Positions 33,330-43,744 of a stretch of DNA of 64,000 nucleotides are shown here, in pieces (position 1 is the stretch's first letter; every line of letters begins with the position of its first letter). The stretch is from UBA5336 sp964415675 (GTDB taxonomy: Bacteria; Pseudomonadota; Alphaproteobacteria; Caulobacterales; Hyphomonadaceae). The notes under the pieces are model-generated. The model worked only from the letters and a program-made list of their open reading frames with translations, made no database searches and was not told the DNA's origin. The stretch lies in assembly GCA_964415675.1 (NCBI GenBank), contig CAYQBG010000012.1, forward strand, positions 62,001 to 126,000, read 5' to 3'. The position numbers and the translations under genes were made by a program.

Positions 33330-34043
33330 ATGGCAGACCGCACCCTACCGACCCTCGCCCTGGCCCTGGCCCTTGCTCTTGCCATTCCTGCCGGGGCGCA
33401 AACCTGGCCCGGACCGCTCCTGGCGGCTTCAGACAAGTCCGACAGTCGACCGGCCTATGCCTATGACCTCGCCATCGAGGTGGCCGGCCAGGCCGCAAAG
33501 GCGCGGATCGATCCATCCGCGCCGGAAGGCGAACGCCTCACCATCCTCAGCCCGCCAGAGGCCGGGCAAGGTGAAGAATTGCGGGAGGTTATCATGAATA
33601 TCGGGAACAATCTCGACGGGCAGATCGGCTGTGCCCGGATGCTGGACATGGTGCCTGAGGCGGTGGAACTGGTCGGCGAGGACGGCGAAAGCGCGACCTA
33701 TCGCTTCACCCCGCAGCCCCTGCCCGAGATGGAGGGCCAGCAGCGAAAGCTGATGACAAGACTTGAAGGACGGGTCACCGTCAGCAAGTCGCGACCCGAT
33801 GTGCTGGCTTACGCCATGACGCTGCCCAAACCCTACAAGCCGGCCATCGTCGCGAAGATCGACAATTTCCACATGGAGGTCAGCTGCGCGCCCGGACCAG
33901 AGGGGCGACAGATTTCGGCCCGGCGCGTCATGGACATTTCGGGTTCAGCGCTTGGCAATGCATTCGGCGACCGCGAAGTCTACACGATCTCGAATGCGGT
34001 GCGTGTGGACATACCCGAAACGGCGCTTGCCACGGCGAAATAG
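33330..34043 (+). CDS. Secreted protein of unknown function
   Basis: This 237-residue protein begins MADRTLPTLALALALALAIP, a Sec signal peptide ending at AGA. GGAGA sits a few bases before the ATG. The mature region is rich in beta-type sequence, with two cysteines (GQIGCARMLD and EVSCAPGPE). It ends without a transmembrane anchor, so it is probably periplasmic. No family is recognised. It is transcribed away from the helicase and converges on the deacylase gene, 20 bp apart. Confidence 0.7.
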   Translation: MADRTLPTLALALALALAIPAGAQTWPGPLLAASDKSDSRPAYAYDLAIEVAGQAAKARIDPSAPEGERLTILSPPEAGQGEELREVIMNIGNNLDGQIGCARMLDMVPEAVELVGEDGESATYRFTPQPLPEMEGQQRKLMTRLEGRVTVSKSRPDVLAYAMTLPKPYKPAIVAKIDNFHMEVSCAPGPEGRQISARRVMDISGSALGNAFGDREVYTISNAVRVDIPETALATAK

Positions 34044-34063
34044 GCGATCCGGCCGAAAGCGCG

Positions 34064-35803
34064 CTATTGCGCGGCCACCGCTATCATCGGAGCCGATCTT
34101 GCACCGCGGACGAGACGGCCCGGACGTGCCCCGGTCGGCTCCCCATTGCGCGAGATGATCTGCCCGGCAACGATCGTGGCCGTGTAGCCCGACGCGCGCT
34201 GGACAAGGCGGCGTCCGCCGGCGGGCAGGTCATGGGCGACTTCCGGGGCGTGCAGGGTGAGATTGTCATAGTCGATGACATTCAGGTCGGCGCGGTATCC
34301 CGGCGCAATGAGCCCGCGATCATACAGGCCCACCGCTTCAGCCGTGTCGCGGCACTGGCGCCTGACGATCCATTCGACGGGGAACCGCTCGCCGCGCGTG
34401 CGGTCACGGGTCCAGTGGGTCAGCATCGTGGTCGGAAAACTGCCATCACAGATCATCCCGACATGCGCCCCGCCATCGGACAAGCCCGGCACGGTATGGG
34501 CCGATTTCAGCATCTCAAAGGAGGGATCGAGGCTGCAATCGGCATAATTGAGGAAGGGGAAATACAGCATGCCCCGGCCATCGCCTTCGAGCATCAGGTC
34601 GAGTGCGGCTTCCTGCGGGCTGACACCTCGCGCGGCTGCGATGGATGCGAGCGTCTTGTCAGCGGTCGGCTCATAGTCAGGCGGGTCGCCAAGGACGAAC
34701 ATCTGTCCAAAATTGCGCAGCACGGCCTTGACGAAGGGGTTGTCGGAGGCCGGCTCATCCGCCAGCAGCCGAGCCCGGAAATCGGGGTCTCGCAGGGCTG
34801 CAAGGCGGGCCTCGAACGGCTCGTCCCTGATGGTCTGGTAGAGCGGGCAGGCGGAAAACGGATTGAGCGTCAGCTCCAGACCCAGCAGCACGCCAACGGG
34901 GCGCCCACAGACCTGCGCGCGCATGGGCAGGCCGTCATCGGCTGCCGCTTCAATGGCTGACAGAAGCGCGCGCCAGCCATCCGGCGCGACATTCGCCTGG
35001 GCCAGCGAGACAGAGAGCGGACGACCGGACCGCTCGACAATCCGGCGCAGCATGGCTGCTTCCTTCTCGGGATCATTGAAGTCCGAAACAAATTGCAACA
35101 CTCCCTTGCCAGCCTCTGAAAGCGCCATGGCGATGCCGGTCAGCTCCGCCTCGCTGGCTGTCAGGGTCGGTGTGGGCTGGCCGTCACTGGTGCGGTGATT
35201 GAGGGTGCGCGAGGTCGAGAAGCCGAGCGCGCCGGCCTCGACCGCCTGTTTCGCCAGCGCCGCCATCTGCGCGATTTCACTCTCACTTGCATCCTCCCGA
35301 TTGGCGCCGCGCTCGCCCATGACATAGACCCGCAGTGCCGCATGGGGCAGCTGCGCGGCAAAATCCACATCGAAGGCGCGCTGGGACAAGCTGTCGAGAT
35401 AATCGGGGAAACTCTCCCAGTTCCAGGGCAGGCCTTCGGCCAGGACCGGGAAAGGAATATCCTCAACCCCTTCCATCAGCCGGATCAGCCGGTCACGGTC
35501 GCCTTCCCGGCAGGGGGCAAAGCCGACGCCGCAATTGCCCATCACGGCCGTTGTGACGCCATGCAGTGAAGAGGGCGTCAGCCGGTCACCCCAGGTCACC
35601 TGACCATCATAATGAGTATGGATATCGACAACGCCAGGCGTCACGATCTGCCCGCGCGCATCGATCTCCTCGCGGCCCGTACCGGCAATCGCGCCAACCA
35701 CTTTGATGTAGCCATTATCGACGGCGATATCCCCCTCGACAGGCGCGTTCCCCGTGCCGTCAAAGATCTGTCCGCCACGGATAACAAGATCATGCGTCGC
35801 CAT
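34064..35803 (-). CDS. N-acyl-D-amino-acid deacylase / amidohydrolase family protein
   Basis: This protein of about 579 residues is a metal-dependent amidohydrolase-superfamily enzyme of the AtzF/D-aminoacylase branch. The opening MATHDLVIRGGQIFDGTGN, the metal-binding VDIHTHYDGQVTWGD and the later HTVPGLSDGGAHVGMICDG are typical. A C-terminal metal-site/closing segment is YRADLNVIDYDN. The frame is open to 35869, but the ATG at 35803 is the natural start. It probably hydrolyses N-acyl amino acids or related amides. The real substrate is unknown. Many marine alphaproteobacteria carry several such paralogues. Confidence 0.9.
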   Translation of the reverse strand: MATHDLVIRGGQIFDGTGNAPVEGDIAVDNGYIKVVGAIAGTGREEIDARGQIVTPGVVDIHTHYDGQVTWGDRLTPSSLHGVTTAVMGNCGVGFAPCREGDRDRLIRLMEGVEDIPFPVLAEGLPWNWESFPDYLDSLSQRAFDVDFAAQLPHAALRVYVMGERGANREDASESEIAQMAALAKQAVEAGALGFSTSRTLNHRTSDGQPTPTLTASEAELTGIAMALSEAGKGVLQFVSDFNDPEKEAAMLRRIVERSGRPLSVSLAQANVAPDGWRALLSAIEAAADDGLPMRAQVCGRPVGVLLGLELTLNPFSACPLYQTIRDEPFEARLAALRDPDFRARLLADEPASDNPFVKAVLRNFGQMFVLGDPPDYEPTADKTLASIAAARGVSPQEAALDLMLEGDGRGMLYFPFLNYADCSLDPSFEMLKSAHTVPGLSDGGAHVGMICDGSFPTTMLTHWTRDRTRGERFPVEWIVRRQCRDTAEAVGLYDRGLIAPGYRADLNVIDYDNLTLHAPEVAHDLPAGGRRLVQRASGYTATIVAGQIISRNGEPTGARPGRLVRGARSAPMIAVAAQ

Positions 35804-35923
35804 TCTGCCCTCCCGGATGGTCGATCCGCCCCGTCTTGATGCGAGGCTGCTATCACCATCATGGCCCAAAACGCCGCATTGCGAAAGCCTGTCAGACTGA
35901 GCCTGGTTCGACAGCGCCGGCGC

Positions 35924-36403
35924 TCATGCCCGGCAGTCGGCGCACAGGCCGCGCGCCTCGATGACAGCGCGGTTCAGGGCGAAACCAGCCGCCTCGGTTT
36001 CCGCCTTCAGCGCCTGACTTGTGGTCACCGAGTGGAGTTCCTCAGCGGCTCCGCAGGCCTCGCAGATCAGGAAGATGGCCGAGTGCTTGTGGCTGGCATG
36101 GCCGCAAGCGACATAGGCATTGAGGCTCTCGATCTTGTGGGCAAGGCCAAGCTCCTGCAGGAAATCCAGCGCGCGATAGATGGTCGGCGGTTTGGCCGAT
36201 CCCTCGCCGTCAAGGCGTTCGAGCAGGTCATAGGCCTTGGCCGGCTCGCCGCTTTCGATCAGGAGCGAAAGCACCTTGCGGCGGATTTTCGTCATCCGCT
36301 GGCCCCGGGCCCCGGCAATCTCGTCGGCCACCTCAAGAAAGGCATCGATCTCCTGCGGGCTGCAGGGCGTATTGATATGCGTATGCGCGTCGGCGTCCGT
36401 CAT
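35924..36403 (-). CDS. zur: Fur-family transcriptional regulator, probably Zur
   Basis: This metal-dependent repressor of about 159 residues has an N-terminal winged helix (RMTKIRRKVLSLLIESGEPA, then PTIYRALDFLQELGLAHK). The metal-binding dimerisation domain follows, with a His pair in HKHSAIFLI and two Cys-x2-Cys sites (ICEACGAA and LCADC). The sequence style fits the zinc-responsive Zur branch. The ATG at 36403 has AAGAA upstream; 36421 is an alternative. No znuABC is nearby, so the zinc assignment rests on sequence alone. It follows the lipoprotein gene on the same strand by 56 bp. Confidence 0.85.
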   Translation of the reverse strand: MTDADAHTHINTPCSPQEIDAFLEVADEIAGARGQRMTKIRRKVLSLLIESGEPAKAYDLLERLDGEGSAKPPTIYRALDFLQELGLAHKIESLNAYVACGHASHKHSAIFLICEACGAAEELHSVTTSQALKAETEAAGFALNRAVIEARGLCADCRA

Positions 36404-36459
36404 ATTTCTTATTTCGGACATCTGGCCGTGAATTGGAAGGGCTGGGCCGTGCGAGCGGC

Positions 36460-37563
36460 CTACCAATTGTTGAACTGGAATCCCGCATCACGCCCATTGC
36501 GCTCATAGGCGAGACAATTGTCCGTTGTGTAGCGGTGTCCCGCCAGCAGGATCTTGTGCCGCATGTCAGCCAGCTCGTCAGTTTCCAGGCATGGCAGGCG
36601 CAAGGTCATCTGCACTTCTTCCTCCAGCGCGAGATCAACGATGAATTTCGTCAGGCTCTGGGCCATCATCTGGGCGTTGACCTGTGCGGCGCGCTCGCGC
36701 CCGTCGCGGCTGCCGATGCCCGATTCCGACAGTGCGCCCTTGATCGCCCCTGCCGGCGCCGAATGCGGGAGCACGCCGTTATAATCATTCAGGGCGATGA
36801 AATTCGTCGGATTGAGATTTTCGGCGGCCACAAGCGCCGGGCCGGCCAGTGCTGAGAGTCCCGTTCCCCACAAATAGGTCTGGTAAGCGTCATTCCATGT
36901 GGCTTGGGACGCCTCTTCAATCGGCCCATCAAAGAAATGGCGGAGATCACGCACATTATTAATGGTCTCGACGATCACGCCATCACCAATCGCGAATGTG
37001 GCGAACGCACTCTGAACAGCCTGAAAGGGCGGGGCCGAAACCTGGTAGGCTTTCGCGGCGTCCCTTTCATTGAGTTTGGGGTAAACCGCCAGGAAATTCG
37101 ACGCAATTTTGCGCTCATAAACTGGCGTGCCACTGGCCCTGTGAACAATCCGATAGGTCGCATGGCTCTTGCCGGCAAAGTTGAGGCCGAACTTCTGGCT
37201 TTCCAGCTCGTTAAACTCGACCTGAAGCGCATATCGCGCGGCCGTCCGCGTGGGCGCACGCAGTCCGGCGCGCTCAAGGCTCCATTCCAGCATCGGGCGA
37301 TAGAGCAACTGGTTCGCTTCGGCGAAGAAGTATGAACGCTGGCTCATGCCGGAAACATAATCGACCGTGACGGATGCATGCAGCCTGTCATCCTGATCGA
37401 ACGCGATGGCATGCGAATTCGGAAAAGCCGGGCGCTGGCGCTGAAGCGTGTCCTGATGCGACATCCCGACGGGCGATGCCATGAACGCTGATTTTCCACC
37501 TCCCGTCGACCCGCAAGCCGACAGGGCCAGTGCGCAAATGCCAATCACTCCAAGACGTTTCAT
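36460..37563 (-). CDS. Lipoprotein of unknown function
   Basis: This 367-residue protein begins MKRLGVIGICALALSAC, a signal peptide with a lipobox cysteine at residue 17, followed by a Gly/Ser-rich linker (GSTGGGKSAFM). The mature part has a repeated aromatic pattern (YVSGMSQRSYFFAEANQLLY) and no recognisable domain. It ends CLAYERNGRDAGFQFNNW. Likely anchored in the outer or inner membrane facing the periplasm. It is upstream of zur on the same strand and downstream of gltB. Confidence 0.75.
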   Translation of the reverse strand: MKRLGVIGICALALSACGSTGGGKSAFMASPVGMSHQDTLQRQRPAFPNSHAIAFDQDDRLHASVTVDYVSGMSQRSYFFAEANQLLYRPMLEWSLERAGLRAPTRTAARYALQVEFNELESQKFGLNFAGKSHATYRIVHRASGTPVYERKIASNFLAVYPKLNERDAAKAYQVSAPPFQAVQSAFATFAIGDGVIVETINNVRDLRHFFDGPIEEASQATWNDAYQTYLWGTGLSALAGPALVAAENLNPTNFIALNDYNGVLPHSAPAGAIKGALSESGIGSRDGRERAAQVNAQMMAQSLTKFIVDLALEEEVQMTLRLPCLETDELADMRHKILLAGHRYTTDNCLAYERNGRDAGFQFNNW

Positions 37564-37634
37564 GAGACACCCTTTCCGTTGGGGATGTTTCTACGAAACC
37601 GGTGGTAAAGATTCCGAGAACGGCGGGCAAAAAA

Positions 37635-40600
37635 TCAAACCGCGACCTTTGGTTTCAAATTGCCCAGGATCATTCCTGCCACCTCTTTCGGGACCACCAT
37701 CACGGTTTGTGCAAGGGTCTCGTTCCAGTCTTCGAGGCGCTCTTTTGCGGTGACAGAGCCGGTGCGCGCGGCGTGTTCCTGCAGCATTTCGCGGAAACTC
37801 GTGACATGTTCATCGGGCATGTCGGTGAGTGGGTACCAGTCGATCCCGTCGGGATTGGCGACCTTTTCGAACCGCTGCGTCGGGTCCCAGACCCAGGCAA
37901 TGCCGCCGGTCATGCCGGCACCGAAATTGTCGCCGACCTCACCGAGAATGGCGACCTTGCCGCCGGTCATGTATTCGCAGCCATTCGCCCCGCAGCCCTC
38001 GACAACCGCTTCGGCGCCCGAATTGCGCACGGCAAAGCGCACGCCGGCCTGCCCAGCGGCATAGAGCCGCCCCGAAGTGGCGCCATAAAGGCAGGTATTG
38101 CCGATAATGGTGCTGTCGCTGGCATCGAGCGCGGCCCTGCCGGGCAGGCGCAGCTGGATCGTGGCGCCCGACAGCCCCTTGCCGACATAATCATTGGCAT
38201 CGCCCGTCACATCGAGCGTGAGACCCTGCACGGAGAAAGCGCCGAGCGACTGGCCGGCCGAACCTTCCAGCCGGATATGCAGGCGCCCTTCAGGCAGGTC
38301 TTTTTCGCCGAATTTGCGCACAATGGCCGACGAGCAGCGCGCACCAATAGCGCGCTGGACGTTGCGCACGCCATATTGCAGCTGCATCTTCTCCCCGCGC
38401 GTGAAGAAGGGTTCGGCATCGCGCAGGATCTGTGCGTCCAGCGTATCGGGCACTGGCTCGCGGCGGGTCGGCTCATAGGTGACCGGCTTATCGGTATCGA
38501 CCTGCACAAGCAGAGGATTGAGATCGAGATCGTCGAGGTGCGAAGCCCCGCGCGAGACCTGGGCGAGCAGGTCGGTTCGCCCGATCGCCTCGTCCAGCGA
38601 GGACAGGCCGAGCTCTGACAGGATGCGGCGGACATCCTCGGCGATGAAGCTCATCAGGTTCACCACCTTCTCCGGATTGCCGGTAAACTTCGCACGCAGC
38701 GCCTCGTCCTGCGTGCAAACACCGACCGGGCAGGTATTGGAATGGCACTGGCGCACCATGATGCAGCCCATGGCGACGAGAGAGGCCGTCCCAATGCCAT
38801 ATTCCTCAGCACCCAGCATTGCCGCCATGACAATGTCGCGCCCGGTGCGCAGCCCCCCATCGGTGCGAAGCGTGACCTTGCCGCGCAGATTGTTGAGGCT
38901 GAGCACCTGATGGGCCTCGGCGAGCCCAAGCTCCCAGGGCAGGCCGGCATATTTGATCGAGGTTTGCGGGCTGGCGCCGGTGCCGCCGACATTTCCGGCG
39001 ATCAGGATCACGTCGGCCTTCGCCTTGGCCACGCCGGCTGCGACCGTACCCACGCCCGATCGCGCGACCAGTTTCACACAGACCCGGCAGTCCGGATTGA
39101 TCTGTTTCAGGTCATAGATGAGCTGGGCCAGATCCTCGATCGAATAGATATCATGGTGAGGCGGCGGCGAGATCAGCGTCACGCCCGGTGTGGCGTGGCG
39201 GTTCTTCGCGATGAACTCGGTCACCTTGAAGCCCGGAAGCTGGCCACCCTCGCCGGGCTTGGCGCCCTGGGCCACCTTGATTTCCACTTCACGGCACTGG
39301 TTGAGATATTCTGCCGTGACGCCAAACCGGCCCGAGGCGACCTGTTTGACCGCCGAGTTCATATTGTCGCCATTGGGCAGCGGCTCATAGCGCTCGCGCA
39401 CCTCACCGCCCTCTCCGGACACTGATTTTGCTCCGATCCGGTTCATGGCGACATTCAGTGTGCCATGGGCTTCTGGACTGAGCGCGCCAAGCGACATGCC
39501 CGGCGTGACGAACCGCTTGCGGATTTCGTTGATCGACTGGACCTCGTCGATCGGGACCGGCCGTCCGGCGGACTTGAAATCCAGAAGATCGCGCAGCTGG
39601 ATCGGCTCGCGGCCGTTCACCGCGTCGGCATATTTCCGGAACGTCTCGAAATTGCCGGTATCGCAGGCGGCCTGAAGTGTATGAATGAGCTGGCCATCGA
39701 GAGCATGCGGCTCCGAACGCGCACGCAGGCGATAGAAGCCACCGACGGGCAGAGCCATGACATCCTCGTCAAACGCCATGAGGTGACGCCCGACCACATT
39801 CTCCTCAATTCCAGCAAGGCCCAGACCGGAAATCCGGCTGGTCATACCGGGGAAATAGTCGGCCACCAAAGCGCGCGACAGGCCAAGCGCCTCGAAATTG
39901 TAGCCGCCGCGATAGGACGAAATGACCGAGATCCCCATCTTGGAGAGGATCTTGAGCAGTCCGCCCTCTATCGCCGCCTTGAATCCCTTCACGCAGGCAT
40001 TCAACGGCGTTTCGCCGAACAGGCCTTTTTCATGGCGCTGGGCGATGGCCTCCTGGGCGAGATAGGCGTTCACACAGGTCGCCCCGACGCCGACAAGCAC
40101 GGCGAAATAGTGCGTATCCAGGCATTCGGCCGAGCGCACGGTGATCGAGCAGAAGGTGCGAAGTCCCTGCGCGACGAGATGGCTGTGAACCGCACCGGTC
40201 GCGAGGATCATCGGGATGGCTGCGCGCCCATGGCCCTGAAATTCATCGGTCAGGATGATATGCTCGCGGCCCGCGCGCACTGCCTCTTCGGCCTCGGCCT
40301 GGATCCGGTCGAGCGCTTCTTTCAGGATACGGCCATTGCCGGTGGCCGCGTCCATGTCGAAGGTGCAGTCAATCTGCGTCATGCCCACGCCGAGCGCGTC
40401 GCGCAAGCGCTCATACATGCCCGTTGTCAGCACCGGGCTTTCCAGCACGAAGACATCCTGCTGCGTCTCATCAGTGGCCAGCACATTGCCGAGATTCTTG
40501 AACCGGGTTTTCAGGCTCATCACACGGTCTTCGCGCAAGGGATCGATCGGCGGATTGGTGACCTGACTGAAATTCTGCCGGAAGAAATGGCTCAAGGGGC

Positions 40601-42161
40601 GGAACTCGTTGGTCAGGACCGCCGGCGCGGTGTCATCGCCCATTGAGCCGACCGCCTCCTTCCCCGTCTCGGCCATGGGAGACAGGATCAGTTCCAGCGT
40701 TTCCAGCGTGAACCCGGCGGCCGACTGGCGGCGCAAAAGCTCTTCGGTGTCATAGAGGCGCGGCTCGGGGCCCGGACCGACCTGTTTGTCGAGATCCTGC
40801 ACATTCTGCAGCCAGTCCTCGAACGGATGGGCCCCGGCGAGCAGATCGACAATCTCTTCATGCTCATAAAATGTCCCGGTTTCCAGATCGGCGGCGATCA
40901 TCCCGCCCGCCGGGACATGTCCGCGCTTTGTCACGCTGTGATCACCAAGCGGGCACATGCCGGTTTCCGACCCGACCGCGAGCAGTCCGTCGGCCGTCAG
41001 AGCCCAACGCAGGGGACGCAACCCGTTGCGATCCAGGCCCGCCACCGCCCAGCGCCCGTCATAGGCGCAGACGGCTGCCGGACCGTCCCAGGGCTCGATC
41101 ACCGAATTGCAATAGGCATAAAGCGCAGCATGCTTATCCGGCATGATCGAGGCACGTTTGGACCAGGCCTCGGGGATCATCATCGCCTTGGCCATCGGCG
41201 CGCTGCGCCCGGCCTTGCATAGAATTTCGAACACGGCATCGAGCGCGCCGGAATCCGATGAGCTTTGTGGCACGACCGGCTTCACATCCTCGACATTGTC
41301 GCCGAAATGCTCCGACACCATCCGGATCTCATGGGATTTCATCCAGTTGAGATTGCCGCGAAGCGTATTGATCTCGCCATTATGTGCGAGAATGCGGAAG
41401 GGCTGGGCGAGTGACCATTGCGGAAACGTGTTGGTCGAATAGCGTTGGTGATAGATCGCAAACGGCGAGACGAAGCGCTCATCCTTCAGGTCGAGATAAA
41501 AATTATCGATATCCTCGGCCAGAAACATCCCCTTGTAGATCAGGGATTTCTGGCTCAGCGAGCAGATATAGAAGGCCGGTATGCCCGCCTCACGAGCGCG
41601 CCGCTCAATCCGCCTCCGGCAGATATAGAGCGCGCGTTCCAGCGCTTCCGCCGAGCGCGCGCGATCATCGCGGAACATGATCTGTTCTATTTCCGGACGT
41701 GTGTCGGCAGCTTTCTGGCCAATCACGGACACATCCACCGGCGGCTGACGCCAGCCATAGATATAGAAACCGAAATGCAGGATCTCGGTCTCGACAATTG
41801 TCCGCGCGGCCTCCTGCGCGGCGAGGTCTGTACGCGGCAGGAATATCTGACCGACGCAGATCTCGTCCTCTTCTCGCGGGCGATGCCCGGTGCGCTGGAT
41901 CTGCTCACGGAAAAAATCCTGGGGAACCTCGAAGCGGATACCGGCCCCGTCGCCGGTCTTGCCATCGGCATCGACGGCGCCGCGGTGCCAGACATTCTTG
42001 AGCGCCCTGATACCCATTTCGACAATCTCGCGGCGCGGCCTGCCATCAAGCGCGACCACAAGACCGACGCCGCAGGCATCGTGCTCATCAGCCGGGTTAT
42101 AGGCATGGGCCTCAACGAGGCGCTGGCGGTTTTCGAGATAGCGAGTGATGGAATCGGTCAT
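37635..42161 (-). CDS. gltB: Glutamate synthase (NADPH) large subunit
   Basis: This 1508-residue subunit converts glutamine and 2-oxoglutarate to two glutamates. The class II glutaminase domain is preceded by a short propeptide, and the catalytic cysteine is in DEHDACGVGLV. The FMN synthase domain contains GAKPGEGGQLPGFKVTEFIA, and the 3Fe-4S cysteines lie in CHSNTCPVGVCTQDEA. The C-terminal beta-helix (GxxG repeats, GANGCEYMTGGKVAILGEVG) closes it. The length is normal. gltD lies 99 bp upstream on the same strand, so gltD comes first, the reverse of the common order. Confidence 0.98.
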   Translation of the reverse strand: MTDSITRYLENRQRLVEAHAYNPADEHDACGVGLVVALDGRPRREIVEMGIRALKNVWHRGAVDADGKTGDGAGIRFEVPQDFFREQIQRTGHRPREEDEICVGQIFLPRTDLAAQEAARTIVETEILHFGFYIYGWRQPPVDVSVIGQKAADTRPEIEQIMFRDDRARSAEALERALYICRRRIERRAREAGIPAFYICSLSQKSLIYKGMFLAEDIDNFYLDLKDERFVSPFAIYHQRYSTNTFPQWSLAQPFRILAHNGEINTLRGNLNWMKSHEIRMVSEHFGDNVEDVKPVVPQSSSDSGALDAVFEILCKAGRSAPMAKAMMIPEAWSKRASIMPDKHAALYAYCNSVIEPWDGPAAVCAYDGRWAVAGLDRNGLRPLRWALTADGLLAVGSETGMCPLGDHSVTKRGHVPAGGMIAADLETGTFYEHEEIVDLLAGAHPFEDWLQNVQDLDKQVGPGPEPRLYDTEELLRRQSAAGFTLETLELILSPMAETGKEAVGSMGDDTAPAVLTNEFRPLSHFFRQNFSQVTNPPIDPLREDRVMSLKTRFKNLGNVLATDETQQDVFVLESPVLTTGMYERLRDALGVGMTQIDCTFDMDAATGNGRILKEALDRIQAEAEEAVRAGREHIILTDEFQGHGRAAIPMILATGAVHSHLVAQGLRTFCSITVRSAECLDTHYFAVLVGVGATCVNAYLAQEAIAQRHEKGLFGETPLNACVKGFKAAIEGGLLKILSKMGISVISSYRGGYNFEALGLSRALVADYFPGMTSRISGLGLAGIEENVVGRHLMAFDEDVMALPVGGFYRLRARSEPHALDGQLIHTLQAACDTGNFETFRKYADAVNGREPIQLRDLLDFKSAGRPVPIDEVQSINEIRKRFVTPGMSLGALSPEAHGTLNVAMNRIGAKSVSGEGGEVRERYEPLPNGDNMNSAVKQVASGRFGVTAEYLNQCREVEIKVAQGAKPGEGGQLPGFKVTEFIAKNRHATPGVTLISPPPHHDIYSIEDLAQLIYDLKQINPDCRVCVKLVARSGVGTVAAGVAKAKADVILIAGNVGGTGASPQTSIKYAGLPWELGLAEAHQVLSLNNLRGKVTLRTDGGLRTGRDIVMAAMLGAEEYGIGTASLVAMGCIMVRQCHSNTCPVGVCTQDEALRAKFTGNPEKVVNLMSFIAEDVRRILSELGLSSLDEAIGRTDLLAQVSRGASHLDDLDLNPLLVQVDTDKPVTYEPTRREPVPDTLDAQILRDAEPFFTRGEKMQLQYGVRNVQRAIGARCSSAIVRKFGEKDLPEGRLHIRLEGSAGQSLGAFSVQGLTLDVTGDANDYVGKGLSGATIQLRLPGRAALDASDSTIIGNTCLYGATSGRLYAAGQAGVRFAVRNSGAEAVVEGCGANGCEYMTGGKVAILGEVGDNFGAGMTGGIAWVWDPTQRFEKVANPDGIDWYPLTDMPDEHVTSFREMLQEHAARTGSVTAKERLEDWNETLAQTVMVVPKEVAGMILGNLKPKVAV

Positions 42162-42260
42162 TTCGAATTGTCCGAATAATTTGTCATGTCACTGATGGTG
42201 AGCTGAACTATGGGAAACAAGAAAAAGGCAACGAATGAAAGAAGTGCTGCGGCATCGCGC

Positions 42261-43715
42261 TCACTCCGCCGCGACCAGTGGCGGGGCAGAGCTGCGCACC
42301 TCGGCCTGCATGGCGGCGTGCATCGCTTCGGCCGCATCGCGGCCGTCCTTGATCGCCCAGACCACCAGCGAGGCACCGCGAACGATGTCGCCAGCCGCGA
42401 ACACCCCCTTGATGCCGGTCTCCATCGTCTTGAAATCGATCCGCACAGCGCCCCAGCGATTGACGGTCAGGCCCGGCTCCTCAAACAGGGCGGGCAGGTC
42501 TTCGGGGTCAAAGCCCAGCGCCTTGATCACGAGATCGGCCTTCACGTCGAAATTCTCGCCGGTCTTTTCCGGGCTCTGGCGGCCCGAGGCATCGGGCGCA
42601 CCGAGTTTCATACGCGAAGCGCGCACGGCTTTCAGTTTGCCGGCCTTTGTGTCCAGAACAGCTTCCGGCGCAGCCAGCCATTCGAATTTGACACCTTCTT
42701 CCTCGGCATTGAGCACTTCGCGCTGCGAGCCCGGCATATTGGCCCGGTCGCGGCGATAGAGACAGGTCACCGATTTCGCGCCCTGGCGCACGGCCGTGCG
42801 CACACAGTCCATCGCCGTGTCGCCGCCACCAATGACAACAACCCGCTTGCCGGCGGCATCGAGATGACCGGTGTCAAACTCGGCCACCGCATCTCCGAAC
42901 CCCTTGCGGTTCGACGCGGTGAGATAGTCCAGCGCGGCAATGACGCTGTCATTTCCTACGCCCGGCAGTTTCAGGTCGCGCGCCTTGTAGACTCCGGTGG
43001 CGACCAACAGACTGTCATGGCGGGTGCGCAGCTCGCGCAAGGTGACATCCGTGCCGACATTGCAGTTGTATTCGAAAGCTATCGCACTGTCCTCAAGCCG
43101 TTTTATGCGGCGCTCGACAATCTCCTTTTCCAGCTTGAAGCCGGGAATCCCATAAGTCAGGAGACCGCCGCCGCGATCATATCGATCATAGACGGTGACC
43201 TGGTAGCCCTTGCGTCGCAGCTGTTCGGCAGCGGCAAGACCGGCCGGGCCGGCGCCGATGATCCCGACTGTCTGGTCTCGCTCGCGCGATGGACGGATCG
43301 GCTGGACCCAGCCCTGTTCCCAGGCATGGTCGGTAATATGCTTTTCCACTGCGCCGATAGTGACAGTGCCATGGCCGGATTGTTCAATCGTGCAGATGCC
43401 CTCGCACAAACGGTCCTGCGGACAGATCCGACCACAGATTTCAGGCATGTTATTGGTGGCCGACGAGACCCGCCAGGCCTCTTCCATCCGTCCCTCCGCC
43501 GCCAGCATGAGCCAGTCGGGGATATTGTTCTGCAAGGGACAGCCCTGCTGGCAAAATGGCACACCGCACTGGGAACAGCGGGCAGATTGGGCGGCGGCCG
43601 CCTCAGGCTCAAAGGCCTCATAGATCTCGTCGAAATCTGCCGCGCGCGCCTCCACGCTGCGCCTGGCCGGCATTTCGCGTTCGATCTCCGTGAATTTGAG
43701 CATCCTGTGGGCCAA
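42261..43715 (-). CDS. gltD: Glutamate synthase small subunit
   Basis: This flavoprotein of about 484 residues feeds electrons from NADPH to GltB. The N-terminal 4Fe-4S cysteines are in CSQCGVPFCQQGCPLQNNIP. The FAD-binding GxGxxG is in VGIIGAGPAGLAAAEQL and the NADPH site in VVIGGGDTAMDCVRTA. I choose the TTG at 43715, because AGGAGGT (43722-43728) sits 6 bases from it. The GTG at 43721 is too close and the ATG at 43703 too far. A promoter with TTGCCG and TATAGT boxes lies directly upstream. gltB follows. Confidence 0.96.
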   Translation of the reverse strand: MAHRMLKFTEIEREMPARRSVEARAADFDEIYEAFEPEAAAAQSARCSQCGVPFCQQGCPLQNNIPDWLMLAAEGRMEEAWRVSSATNNMPEICGRICPQDRLCEGICTIEQSGHGTVTIGAVEKHITDHAWEQGWVQPIRPSRERDQTVGIIGAGPAGLAAAEQLRRKGYQVTVYDRYDRGGGLLTYGIPGFKLEKEIVERRIKRLEDSAIAFEYNCNVGTDVTLRELRTRHDSLLVATGVYKARDLKLPGVGNDSVIAALDYLTASNRKGFGDAVAEFDTGHLDAAGKRVVVIGGGDTAMDCVRTAVRQGAKSVTCLYRRDRANMPGSQREVLNAEEEGVKFEWLAAPEAVLDTKAGKLKAVRASRMKLGAPDASGRQSPEKTGENFDVKADLVIKALGFDPEDLPALFEEPGLTVNRWGAVRIDFKTMETGIKGVFAAGDIVRGASLVVWAIKDGRDAAEAMHAAMQAEVRSSAPPLVAAE

Positions 43716-43744
43716 GGCCACACCTCCTGAATTCAGCCACGCAT

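Noticed and set aside
42210..43730. A 506-codon plus-strand frame opposite gltD
   Set aside because: Shadow frame of gltD; no motif and no ribosome binding site.
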